Shown here: in pieces, positions 5,788 to 12,214 of the stretch
Layout: every line of letters starts with the position of its first letter
How positions within the stretch are numbered: position 1 is the first letter of the stretch
Assembly (NCBI GenBank): GCA_944363865.1
Contig: CALVVN010000048.1
Span: forward strand, 1 to 16,118
DNA from: an uncultured Bacilli bacterium
GTDB lineage: Bacteria; Bacillota_I; Bacilli_A; RF39; UBA660
Reading direction: 5' to 3'
Length of the DNA stretch: 16,118 nt
Notes under the pieces: generated by a model
Databases searched by the model: none
The model's input: only the letters and a program-made list of their open reading frames with translations
What the model was told of the DNA's origin: nothing
Position numbers and translations under genes: made by a program

Positions 5788-7944
5788 ATGAAGTACATAA
5801 AAGGGAATGTTAGAAAAATATTATATGAAAGCGATAATGGTTATAGAGTAGGACTTTTCAAAGTAAAAGATACAAATGACGAAGATATGACAGAATATCA
5901 AAACAAAACTATAACGTTTAATGGGGTCTTTTTGCCATTAAGCAATGACATAACCTATACATTTTATGGGAAATTAATAAACCATCCGAGATATGGATAC
6001 CAATATCAAGTAGATAATTACGAAATAAATGAAATGGATGATAACGAAGGAGTTATAATGTATCTATCAAGTGGTTTATTCAAAGGTATAGGGCCAAAAA
6101 TTGCAAAAGGAATAGTTGACATATTCGGTTTAGATTCTATAGATGCAATTAAACGAGGTGACAGAAAATTATTAAATGTAAGTGGATTAACAATAAAAAA
6201 ATTTGATGAACTTGTGAGAACAATTAACAAAACTGTACAAAATGAAGAAAATATATTAGAACTTACAAAACTAGGGTTAACTACAAAAGAAAGTTATACT
6301 TTAATAAAAAAATACAATAATAGAGTAAAAGAAATATTGGAAGAAAACATATATTTATTACAAAATGACATTGATTTTAAAAAACTTGATAATATTTTTC
6401 TAAAAACAGAAGATGAATTTGATAAAAGAAGAGTGAAAGCATTAATAAAACATTTAATAGGAATAATATGTTTTGATAAAGGCGATACTATAGTAAATAA
6501 AGAAGATTTATATATTAATTTGAACGGGTATTTTACGAAAACATTAGATGTAAACGACTATATAAAATATTTAGAAGAATTAGAAAAAGAAAACGATATT
6601 ATTACTATAAATGATGATATTGCACTTTACAATTTCTATGAAACAGAAAATATATTAGCAAATAAAATAAAAATATTATCTAGCACTAAAAATAAAATAA
6701 GTAGCAAAAAAATAGAATCATATATAAAAAATTATGAAGAAATAAATAACATAACACTTAATAAGGACCAAAAAGAAGCTATAAAAGGAAGCTTAACAAA
6801 TGATTTTTACATAATAACTGGAGGACCAGGAACTGGAAAGACTACAATAATCAAAGCGGTTGTAGATATATATGTAAGTATAAATGAATGTAAAGAAGGA
6901 GACATTACGTTACTCGCACCAACAGGCAGAAGTGCTAAAAGAATGATGGAAAGCATTGGAAGAAAAGCGAGTACAATACACAAATTCTTAAAATGGAATG
7001 GAGAGACTGAAACATTTCAAGTTAATCTATATAATCCAAGCAACACAAAGTTTGTCATTATAGACGAAGTAAGTATGGTTGATATATTTTTAATGAAAAA
7101 TCTATTTGATGGATTATTAAATAATATAAAACTAATATATGTTGGAGATGCAAATCAATTACCAAGCATAAATCCAGGAAATCTATTATCTGATTTATTA
7201 CAAATACCATCAATAAAAAGAAGTGAATTATCACATATTTATAGAACTAAAGAAAATTCATTTATAAATCAGTTTGCAAAAGACATAAAAAATAAAATAA
7301 CAAAAGAAAATTATCAAAATTATAGCGACTTTTCATTTATAGAATGCAATGAAATAAACATAAAAAAGATTGTCAAGGATATATCATTAAGAGCAATTGA
7401 TAAAGGTATTAATAAAGAGAGTTTTCAAGTTTTAGCACCGATGTACAAAGGCGAAAACGGAATAGAATCATTAAACAGTATAATGCAATCAATATTTAAT
7501 CCAAGTAGTGAAGAAAAAAAAGAAATAACAATAAGAGGTACAATTTATAGAGAAGGAGACAAAGTTATTCAACTTGTTAATGACGTAGATAATAATATTT
7601 ATAATGGCGATATTGGATTAATAGATAAAATTATAAATGGAACAAAACCAATAATGATGGTTAATTATAATGGAATAAAGGTAAAGTATGACAAAAAGAA
7701 ATTTGAAGAAATAACACATGCATTTGCAATTAGTATACACAAAAGTCAAGGAAGTGAATATGAAAACGTTATAATGGTAATTTCAAAAAGTTTCAATAGA
7801 ATGCTATATAATAAACTAATATATACGGGCATAACAAGAGCTAAAAAAAGGTTGGTTATAATTGGTAATAAAGAATATCTAAATAAGGGTATTAAAACAG
7901 AATATGCAGAGAATAGAAAGACATTATTTACCAAGTTATTTTAG
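5788..7944 (+). CDS. recD2: RecD2-type (YrrC-like) SF1B DNA helicase
   Basis: This is an ATP-dependent 5'-3' DNA helicase of the RecD2 class, found in bacteria as a stand-alone protein implicated in repair and fork maintenance. The 718 residues show an OB-like N-terminal part, a helix-hairpin-helix element (FKGIGPKIAKGIVDIFG, 98-114), Walker A GGPGTGKTT (345-353), motif Ia APTGRSAKRM (377-386), Walker B IIDEVSMVD (424-432), motif III GDANQLPSI (453-461), motif IV around R486, motif V FAISIHKSQGSEY (646-658) and motif VI YTGITRAKKRL (679-689). All are intact. No Shine-Dalgarno sits in the 15 nt before the ATG, although an extended -10 does, suggesting a leaderless message. In Bacillus, recD2 (yrrC) lies close to yrzQ, yrrI and alaS, and that neighbourhood is preserved here. 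Confidence 0.94.
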   Translation: MKYIKGNVRKILYESDNGYRVGLFKVKDTNDEDMTEYQNKTITFNGVFLPLSNDITYTFYGKLINHPRYGYQYQVDNYEINEMDDNEGVIMYLSSGLFKGIGPKIAKGIVDIFGLDSIDAIKRGDRKLLNVSGLTIKKFDELVRTINKTVQNEENILELTKLGLTTKESYTLIKKYNNRVKEILEENIYLLQNDIDFKKLDNIFLKTEDEFDKRRVKALIKHLIGIICFDKGDTIVNKEDLYINLNGYFTKTLDVNDYIKYLEELEKENDIITINDDIALYNFYETENILANKIKILSSTKNKISSKKIESYIKNYEEINNITLNKDQKEAIKGSLTNDFYIITGGPGTGKTTIIKAVVDIYVSINECKEGDITLLAPTGRSAKRMMESIGRKASTIHKFLKWNGETETFQVNLYNPSNTKFVIIDEVSMVDIFLMKNLFDGLLNNIKLIYVGDANQLPSINPGNLLSDLLQIPSIKRSELSHIYRTKENSFINQFAKDIKNKITKENYQNYSDFSFIECNEINIKKIVKDISLRAIDKGINKESFQVLAPMYKGENGIESLNSIMQSIFNPSSEEKKEITIRGTIYREGDKVIQLVNDVDNNIYNGDIGLIDKIINGTKPIMMVNYNGIKVKYDKKKFEEITHAFAISIHKSQGSEYENVIMVISKSFNRMLYNKLIYTGITRAKKRLVIIGNKEYLNKGIKTEYAENRKTLFTKLF

Positions 7945-7961
7945 TATAAATAATAATTATG

Positions 7962-7995
7962 AGTAAATACTATTTATAGAAAAGAGGTGTTTACT
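7962..7995 (+). promoter_or_regulatory. Hairpin overlapping the SD of the 53-codon ORF
   Basis: AGTAAATAC (7962-7970) can pair with GTGTTTACT (7987-7995), nine pairs including one G-U, around a 16-nt loop. The SD-like AAAGAGGTG (7981-7989) lies partly in the loop and partly in the stem, so folding could affect translation of the next ORF. This is sequence inspection only. Confidence 0.3.
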
Positions 7996-8001
7996 ATAAA
8001 A

Positions 8002-8163
8002 ATGTTAGATAGAATGCTATGGATGGGAGCAGGGCTAGGCGCAGGAATGCTTTTAAAAAAACATGAAAAAGATATAACATCTTTTATGAAAAAAGAAAGA
8101 AACAAAATGATGAAAGTTGGCGCGGCCATGACCAATAGTAGCAAAAATCCTTCTAAAAAATAG
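8002..8163 (+). CDS. 53-residue hypothetical protein, YrzQ/DUF3918-like
   Basis: This small ORF runs from ATG 8002 to TAG 8161-8163. The protein begins MLDRMLWMGAGLGAGMLLKK: a short hydrophobic Gly-rich segment (about 5-18), then a basic, Met-rich, probably helical stretch (19-44) and a polar end. Small proteins with a Gly/Ala-rich N-terminal segment and a Lys-rich tail (YrzQ type, DUF3918) are known from the recD2-alaS neighbourhood of Bacilli, so size, composition and location fit, but the homology is inferred. The SD AAAGAGGTG (7981-7989) is 12 nt from this ATG, longer than usual. An in-frame GTG at 7987 overlaps the SD and is less likely as a start. It follows recD2 without a terminator, and its stop codon lies within its own terminator hairpin. 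Function unknown. Confidence 0.6.
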   Translation: MLDRMLWMGAGLGAGMLLKKHEKDITSFMKKERNKMMKVGAAMTNSSKNPSKK

Positions 8164-8173
8164 AAGGTTTTTT
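8149..8173 (+). terminator. Rho-independent terminator of the recD2 / small ORF unit
   Basis: CCTTCTA (8149-8155) pairs perfectly with TAGAAGG (8161-8167) across an A5 loop and is followed by six T (8168-8173). The stop codon TAG is the first triplet of the 3' arm. Confidence 0.78.
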
Positions 8174-8487
8174 AATTGTATTTATCCAAAATATTACATT
8201 AGAAATATTAAAAAGAGGTACAGTAAAAAGCACTTTATGATGTAAATAACATAAAAAAGACATCACGAGTTGGCTCAGACAATAAGTCTGTTACCACTAA
8301 TGTGACGTCTTTTTCTAACAACACTATAACAGAACCTCAAGAAAATATCAATTCTAGTATATCTACTAAAAATTTTATGCCAAATAGTTAAAATAATACA
8401 CAAAATATAAATTCGACATCTAATATACTTTGTAAAAATATTTTTACATAAAATTGCAAAAAAGTGTATATATAATATAAAAATATG
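8174..8487 (+). other. Gene-poor gap with an SD-like site and an open but startless frame
   Basis: No convincing gene lies between the terminator at 8173 and the promoter near 8488. An SD-like AAAAGAGGTA occurs at 8211-8220 but no start codon follows at normal distance; the nearest is ATG 8237, then ATG, then TAA. A frame from 8227 to 8391 (54 codons, ending TAA) is open and encodes a Ser/Thr/Asn-rich peptide with plausible codon use, but it lacks ATG, GTG or TTG near its beginning and is preceded by TAA at 8224. It could be the remnant of a small gene that lost its start. A large hairpin (listed separately) lies in its middle. Confidence 0.4.
8254..8314 (+). other. 61-nt structured element with nested hairpins (possible bidirectional terminator or RNA)
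   Basis: The outer arms AAAAAGACATCAC (8254-8266) and GTGACGTCTTTTT (8302-8314) form a 13-bp stem with one A-C mismatch (A8262/C8306). Inside it, CAGAC (8276-8280) pairs with GTCTG (8286-8290) around AATAA. The A5 start and T5 end allow it to act as a terminator on either strand. The large, nested apical part is more elaborate than the other terminators here, so a structured RNA is also possible. It matches no riboswitch class I recognise. Confidence 0.45.
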
Positions 8488-8501
8488 TGTTAGAATATAA
8501 T
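8488..8501 (+). promoter_or_regulatory. Extended -10 promoter for the AI-2E permease gene
   Basis: TGTTAGAAT (8488-8496) is an extended -10; an overlapping perfect TATAAT lies at 8496-8501. TAGAAT with the TGn extension gives a more usual distance (16 nt) to the ATG at 8513. No good -35 is visible. Confidence 0.45.
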
Positions 8502-8512
8502 TAGGTGAAAAA

Positions 8513-9697
8513 ATGAAAAATAAAATATTCGAAAAACTAAATGTTGAAAAAATAAACGAAGTATTTAAACTGAGCGGAAATGTTTTAAAAGTATTATATT
8601 TATTACTAGTGATAGGATTTCTATATATTCTAACTCTTGTAATTAAAGAATGGAATATTATTCCAATAATATTAACTATATTAAAAATTATGAGCCCATT
8701 TTTCATAGGTTTTGTAATAGCATGGTTACTAAATCCATTTTGTTGTAAACTTACTGATAAAGGTGTACCAAGAGGTGCTGCTGTAATATTGGTGTTTGGT
8801 TTATTAATAATATTTCTTTATCTATTCTTATTAGCCTTGATACCTGTATTAGGTCAACAAATAAACGATATTGTTTCAGCAATACCAGGAATATTAAGTG
8901 ATGTTAAGTTTCATATTGATTCATTCTTTGAAACTATAAGTGATTCATCGTTATTAGATTTAAATAGTATAAAAGAAGAGATATATCTAACGGTTGAAAC
9001 ATTTGCAAAAAATCTTACAACATCATTACCTTCAGTCGTAATGAACTTTGTAAGTGCGCTATTTAGTGGATTAGGATCTATATTAATTGGTTTTGTAATA
9101 GGATTTTACTTACTATTTAATTTTAATAATGTGACTGATCATTTGCTTAATATATTACCAAGAAAAGTAAGAAAAGAAGGCGCTTACATAATAAACGAAA
9201 TATCAATAGTGATGCATAAGTTTGTAAATGGCACTTTGTTAATCAGTTTAATATTATTTATTGTTTCAATTATAGGATTTACAATTATTGGATTAAATGC
9301 TCCTGTATTATTTGCGTTCTTCTGTGCAATAACAAACCTAATTCCATACATAGGTCCTTACATTGGTGGAGCACCAGCGGTATTAGTCGGCTTAAGTCAA
9401 AGTCCGTTAACAGGAATATTAGTACTTGTGTTTGTAATAATCGTGCAAGGTCTTGAATCGACGTTCTTGCATCCAATAGTAATAGGCAAGAAAATGGACT
9501 TGCATCCAGTGACAATAGTAATATCATTATTGATATTTGGATATTTCTTTGGTATAATAGGAATGATTGTTGCAACTCCAATTGTAGCAATATTAAAAAT
9601 AATATATATATACTTAGATGCAAAGTTTGATTTCTTTGGGTATACAAAAAACAAAAGCGTAAAAAAGGAAATAAGTAAAATTAAGAATGCTATGTAG
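8513..9697 (+). CDS. AI-2E family (YrrI-like) membrane permease
   Basis: This is a 394-residue polytopic membrane protein. Hydrophobic segments lie near 25-44, 52-72, 88-113, 175-203, 240-262, 264-283, 300-316 and 333-367, arranged as expected for the AI-2E transporter family. The family signature NLIPYIGPYIGGAP (275-288) is present, followed by ESTFLHPIVIGKKMDLHP (315-332). A soluble helical stretch (about 115-170) separates the two membrane halves. Members export small molecules or act in Na+/H+ antiport; the name AI-2E reflects one member, and the substrate here is unknown. The SD AGGTGA (8503-8508) is 4 nt from the ATG. In Bacilli the yrrI homologue sits directly upstream of alaS, as here. 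The last 11 codons double as the 5' strand of the T-box Stem I. Confidence 0.9.
   Translation: MKNKIFEKLNVEKINEVFKLSGNVLKVLYLLLVIGFLYILTLVIKEWNIIPIILTILKIMSPFFIGFVIAWLLNPFCCKLTDKGVPRGAAVILVFGLLIIFLYLFLLALIPVLGQQINDIVSAIPGILSDVKFHIDSFFETISDSSLLDLNSIKEEIYLTVETFAKNLTTSLPSVVMNFVSALFSGLGSILIGFVIGFYLLFNFNNVTDHLLNILPRKVRKEGAYIINEISIVMHKFVNGTLLISLILFIVSIIGFTIIGLNAPVLFAFFCAITNLIPYIGPYIGGAPAVLVGLSQSPLTGILVLVFVIIVQGLESTFLHPIVIGKKMDLHPVTIVISLLIFGYFFGIIGMIVATPIVAILKIIYIYLDAKFDFFGYTKNKSVKKEISKIKNAM
9641..9646 (+). promoter_or_regulatory. Weak candidate promoter for the T-box leader inside the permease gene
   Basis: TATACA (9641-9646) would start transcription near 9653, about 11 nt ahead of the T-box Stem I at 9664. 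The -35 region (ATGCAA, 9618-9623) is poor and there is no TGn extension. Read-through from the permease promoter is an equally good explanation for leader transcription. Confidence 0.2.
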
Positions 9698-9853
9698 AGA
9701 AAACTTGGTTGGTGAAAAAGTTTTAGCACTAATTTGAAAGCTATTCCTTTAGTTAGAACTACTAGTTCTCGGTAAATATACCGTTATAAAAATTAAGTTA
9801 AAAAAAGGATGGTACCGTGCACTTGCACTCCTTATACCATTCTTTTATTTTTT
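9664..9853 (+). promoter_or_regulatory. Alanine-specific T-box riboswitch
   Basis: All parts of a transcriptional T-box can be traced. Stem I base: 9664-9670 pairs with 9744-9750 (7 bp). The specifier bulge has AGTA (9674-9677) on the 5' side and GAAA plus the Ala triplet GCT (9740-9742) plus A on the 3' side. Higher pairs are AAATTA/TAATTT (9678-9683/9730-9735) and TGCT/AGCA (9688-9691/9725-9728), then an AG-containing bulge. The distal stem AAAACTT/AAGTTTT (9700-9706/9718-9724) is capped by the typical GGTTGGTGA loop. Two small hairpins follow (9756-9768 and 9770-9783). The T-box sequence AAGGATGGTACCGTG is at 9806-9820; the base after TGG is T, fitting discriminator A of tRNA-Ala. Terminator: GATGGTA (9808-9814) with TACCATT (9835-9841), inner GTGC/GCAC, then T-rich to 9853. 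Uncharged tRNA-Ala should stabilise the antiterminator and turn on the downstream genes. Confidence 0.93.
9808..9853 (+). terminator. Regulated terminator of the alanine T-box
   Basis: GATGGTA (9808-9814) pairs with TACCATT (9835-9841) and GTGC (9817-9820) with GCAC (9825-9828), around a small internal loop, followed by the T-rich tract 9841-9853. Its 5' arm contains the T-box bases needed for the alternative antiterminator, so the two folds are mutually exclusive. Confidence 0.85.
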
Positions 9854-9864
9854 AGGAGGAAAAA

Positions 9865-10431
9865 ATGGAATTAAAACAAACAAAACCAATAATATATTTG
9901 ATAAGTGGGAAAGCAAGGTATGGAAAAGATACAACTGCAAATTTTATTAAGGAAATATATGAAAGTGCTGGAAAAAAAGTAATTAATTTACAATTTTCAA
10001 GTTACATAAAAGAATATGCTAAAAAAATAAGTGGCTGGGATGGTAAAGAAGGGACAAAACCTAGAGAACTATTACAAACATTAGGTACAGATATAATTAG
10101 AAGAAAAATAGATGAAGAGTTTTTTATAAAAAAAATAATTGATGATATAAAAGTGTATAGTTTCTTTTTTGATATAATAACAATAAGTGATGTAAGGGCA
10201 AAAAAAGAAATAATAAACGTAAGCAAAGCATTTGAAAAAGTTGTAAGTATAAATATAAATAGGCCTAATTTTGACAATGGGTTAACAGAAGAACAGAAAA
10301 AACATTTTACTGAAGTAGATTTAGATGATTTTAATGAATTTAGCTATATATTAGTAAATGATAAAGATCTAGATACTTTAAAAAACAAAATAAACGAAAT
10401 GGTTGGTGAAATAAATGAAAAATATAACTAG
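9865..10431 (+). CDS. Deoxynucleotide monophosphate kinase-like P-loop protein
   Basis: This 188-residue soluble P-loop protein has Walker A-like ISGKARYGKDTTA (13-25), followed by LQFSSYIKEYAKKISGW (38-54) and KPRELLQTLGTDIIRRKID (65-83), and a later ISDVRAKKE segment. This pattern resembles the phage T4 gp1-like (d)NMP kinase family, also found as chromosomal genes in Bacillota; the substrate cannot be told from sequence. It has the strongest SD nearby (AGGAGG, 9854-9859, 5 nt from the ATG), placed right after the T-box terminator, so it is the first gene of the T-box operon. Its end overlaps the alaS start by 17 nt, and the alaS SD (GGTGA, 10405-10409) lies inside it, so the two are translationally coupled. 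It has no obvious link to alanine metabolism. Confidence 0.75.
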   Translation: MELKQTKPIIYLISGKARYGKDTTANFIKEIYESAGKKVINLQFSSYIKEYAKKISGWDGKEGTKPRELLQTLGTDIIRRKIDEEFFIKKIIDDIKVYSFFFDIITISDVRAKKEIINVSKAFEKVVSININRPNFDNGLTEEQKKHFTEVDLDDFNEFSYILVNDKDLDTLKNKINEMVGEINEKYN

Positions 10432-12190
10432 AAGAGAATTAATAGATAAATATTTTGATTTTTTTGAAAAAAGTGGACACAAAATTATTCCTAGTGCTAG
10501 TTTAATACCAGAAAATGATCCTAGTGTTTTATTTACAACAGCAGGCATGCACCCGTTGGTACCATACTTGTTAGGAACTCCTCATCCTATGGGTAAAAGA
10601 CTAGTTGATGTACAAAAATGTATAAGAACAAGCGATATAGAATCAGTAGGAGATGATACACATTGTACATTTATAGAAATGTTAGGTAATTGGTCGTTAG
10701 GAGATTATTTTAAAGATGAAGCAATAAAATGGTCATTTGAATTTTTAACTAACGAAGAGTATTTGGGCTTACCACTTCAAAAACTTGCTTTCAGTGTATT
10801 TGAAGGAAATGAAAATGCACCTAAAGATACATATAGTGCTGAAGTATGGAAAAAACTTGGAGTAGAAGAAAAAAACATATATTTCTTAAGTAAAGAACAC
10901 AACTGGTGGGAATTAGGAAGTGGAGAAGGTCCATGTGGTCCAGATACGGAAATGTTTGTTAAAGTCAAAGACTGTAATAACCCAAAATGTACTCCAGCAG
11001 ATAACTGTGGATGCATGGTTGAAATATGGAACGATGTATTTATGGAATATCAAGCAAAAGATGGGAAGTACATACCACTAGAACATAAAAATGTAGACAC
11101 TGGAATGGGTGTTGAAAGAGTATTAATGACTTTAAATGGATTAAAAAGCGTATATGACATTGAAGTGTTTCAATTAGCAAGAAAGAAATTAGAAGAACTT
11201 ACTGATACTAAATATGAAGAACATTTAAAAGAATATAGAGTAATATTGGATCATATGAGAACTTCGACATTTATATTGGCAGATGATATTAAACTAGTTC
11301 CATCAAATAATGGAAGAGGTTATGTATTAAGGAGATTATTAAGAAGAGCAATTAGATACATAAAAAAATTAACTAATGATGAAAAAGTATTAGAACAGTT
11401 AAGTAAAGTATTTATAGAATATTATAAAGAAGACTATGAAGAACTAAATAGAAATAGTGAAAATATAATAAACGAAATTGAAAAGGAATTAAATAAGTTT
11501 AACAAGACATTAAATTCAGGAATGAAAATGTTTGAAAAAACAGAAAAGAAATGTGATGGAATAATTGATGGAGAACATGCATTTAAATTATTTGACACAT
11601 TTGGCTTTCCACTTGAATTTACATTAGAATTAGCCGAAGAAAAAGGGTTAAAAGTGGATATTGATGGATTTAATCAGAAGATGAGGGAACATCAAGAATT
11701 ATCAAGAACAGCATCTAAAGGAGAGTTTAAAGGAGGATTGGCTGATAATTCATATGAAAGCACCAAGTACCACACTCTAGCACATATAATGTTAGCAGAG
11801 CTTAAGGAGATGTTTGGTAAAGAAGTAGTTCAAAAAGGTCAAAATATAACGCCTGAAAGATTAAGATTTGATTTTCCATTAGATCACAAAATGACAGAAG
11901 AAGAAAAAGAAGAATTAACTAAAAGAGTAAATGAGGTTATTGAAAAAGAAATAGAAGTTACTAGAGAAGAAATGACTTATGATGAAGCTAAAAAAAGTGG
12001 AGCAGAAGGTATATTTACTGATAGATATGGAAGTCTTGTAAGTGTATATACAATTGGAGACGTTTCAAAAGAAATATGCGGTGGGCCACATGTTAAAAAT
12101 ACTAAAGAATTAGGGAACTTTAAAATAATAAAAGAAGAAAGTAGTGCAGCAGGAATAAGAAGATTAAAAGTAATATTAGAAGACAAATAA
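10415..12190 (+). CDS. alaS: Alanyl-tRNA synthetase, compact form without the C-terminal DHHA1/C-Ala region
   Basis: This class II synthetase charges tRNA-Ala. Conserved AlaRS blocks are FTTAGMHPLVPYLLG (40-54), KCIRTSDIESVGDDTHCTFI (68-87), EMLGNWSLGDYF (88-99), GEGPCGPDTEMF (170-181), EIWNDVFMEY (203-212), NVDTGMGVERVL (226-237) and the tRNA-binding region RGYVLRRLLRRAIR (301-314). The editing (SAD) domain has its metal ligands H453 and H457 (HTLAH) and C555 and H559 (CGGPH). At 591 residues it is about 280 shorter than the common bacterial enzyme. It ends cleanly just after the editing domain with a terminator 3 nt on, so this is a true short form, not a frameshift. It carries a four-Cys insertion (C187, C192, C198, C200) suited to metal binding, reminiscent of archaeal-type AlaRS. 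It is the second gene of the T-box operon; the SD is GGTGA (10405-10409). Confidence 0.95.
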   Translation: MKNITRRELIDKYFDFFEKSGHKIIPSASLIPENDPSVLFTTAGMHPLVPYLLGTPHPMGKRLVDVQKCIRTSDIESVGDDTHCTFIEMLGNWSLGDYFKDEAIKWSFEFLTNEEYLGLPLQKLAFSVFEGNENAPKDTYSAEVWKKLGVEEKNIYFLSKEHNWWELGSGEGPCGPDTEMFVKVKDCNNPKCTPADNCGCMVEIWNDVFMEYQAKDGKYIPLEHKNVDTGMGVERVLMTLNGLKSVYDIEVFQLARKKLEELTDTKYEEHLKEYRVILDHMRTSTFILADDIKLVPSNNGRGYVLRRLLRRAIRYIKKLTNDEKVLEQLSKVFIEYYKEDYEELNRNSENIINEIEKELNKFNKTLNSGMKMFEKTEKKCDGIIDGEHAFKLFDTFGFPLEFTLELAEEKGLKVDIDGFNQKMREHQELSRTASKGEFKGGLADNSYESTKYHTLAHIMLAELKEMFGKEVVQKGQNITPERLRFDFPLDHKMTEEEKEELTKRVNEVIEKEIEVTREEMTYDEAKKSGAEGIFTDRYGSLVSVYTIGDVSKEICGGPHVKNTKELGNFKIIKEESSAAGIRRLKVILEDK

Positions 12191-12211
12191 AAACACCATA
12201 TGGTGCTTTTT
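12191..12211. terminator. Bidirectional terminator between alaS and the sortase gene
   Basis: The perfect palindrome CACCATATGGTG (12194-12205) is flanked by A-rich sequence on the left and CTTTTT on the right. It can end the + strand alaS transcript and the convergent minus-strand sortase transcript, which stop 3 nt and 3 nt away respectively. Confidence 0.65.
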
Positions 12212-12214
12212 ATA

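Noticed and set aside
8174..8500. A second T-box or known riboswitch upstream of the permease
   Set aside because: No T-box core (TGGNACC), no specifier loop, and no motif of a riboswitch class I recognise; only the large hairpin at 8254-8314 is present.
8275..8706. Minus-strand 143-codon open frame
   Set aside because: It overlaps the permease start and its promoter, has no SD, and encodes an AT-driven Ile/Phe-rich peptide. It is a shadow of low-GC sequence.
9285..9729. Two minus-strand open frames (120 and 110 codons) across the permease and T-box
   Set aside because: They lie antisense to a well-supported membrane protein with clear family motifs. No start signals.
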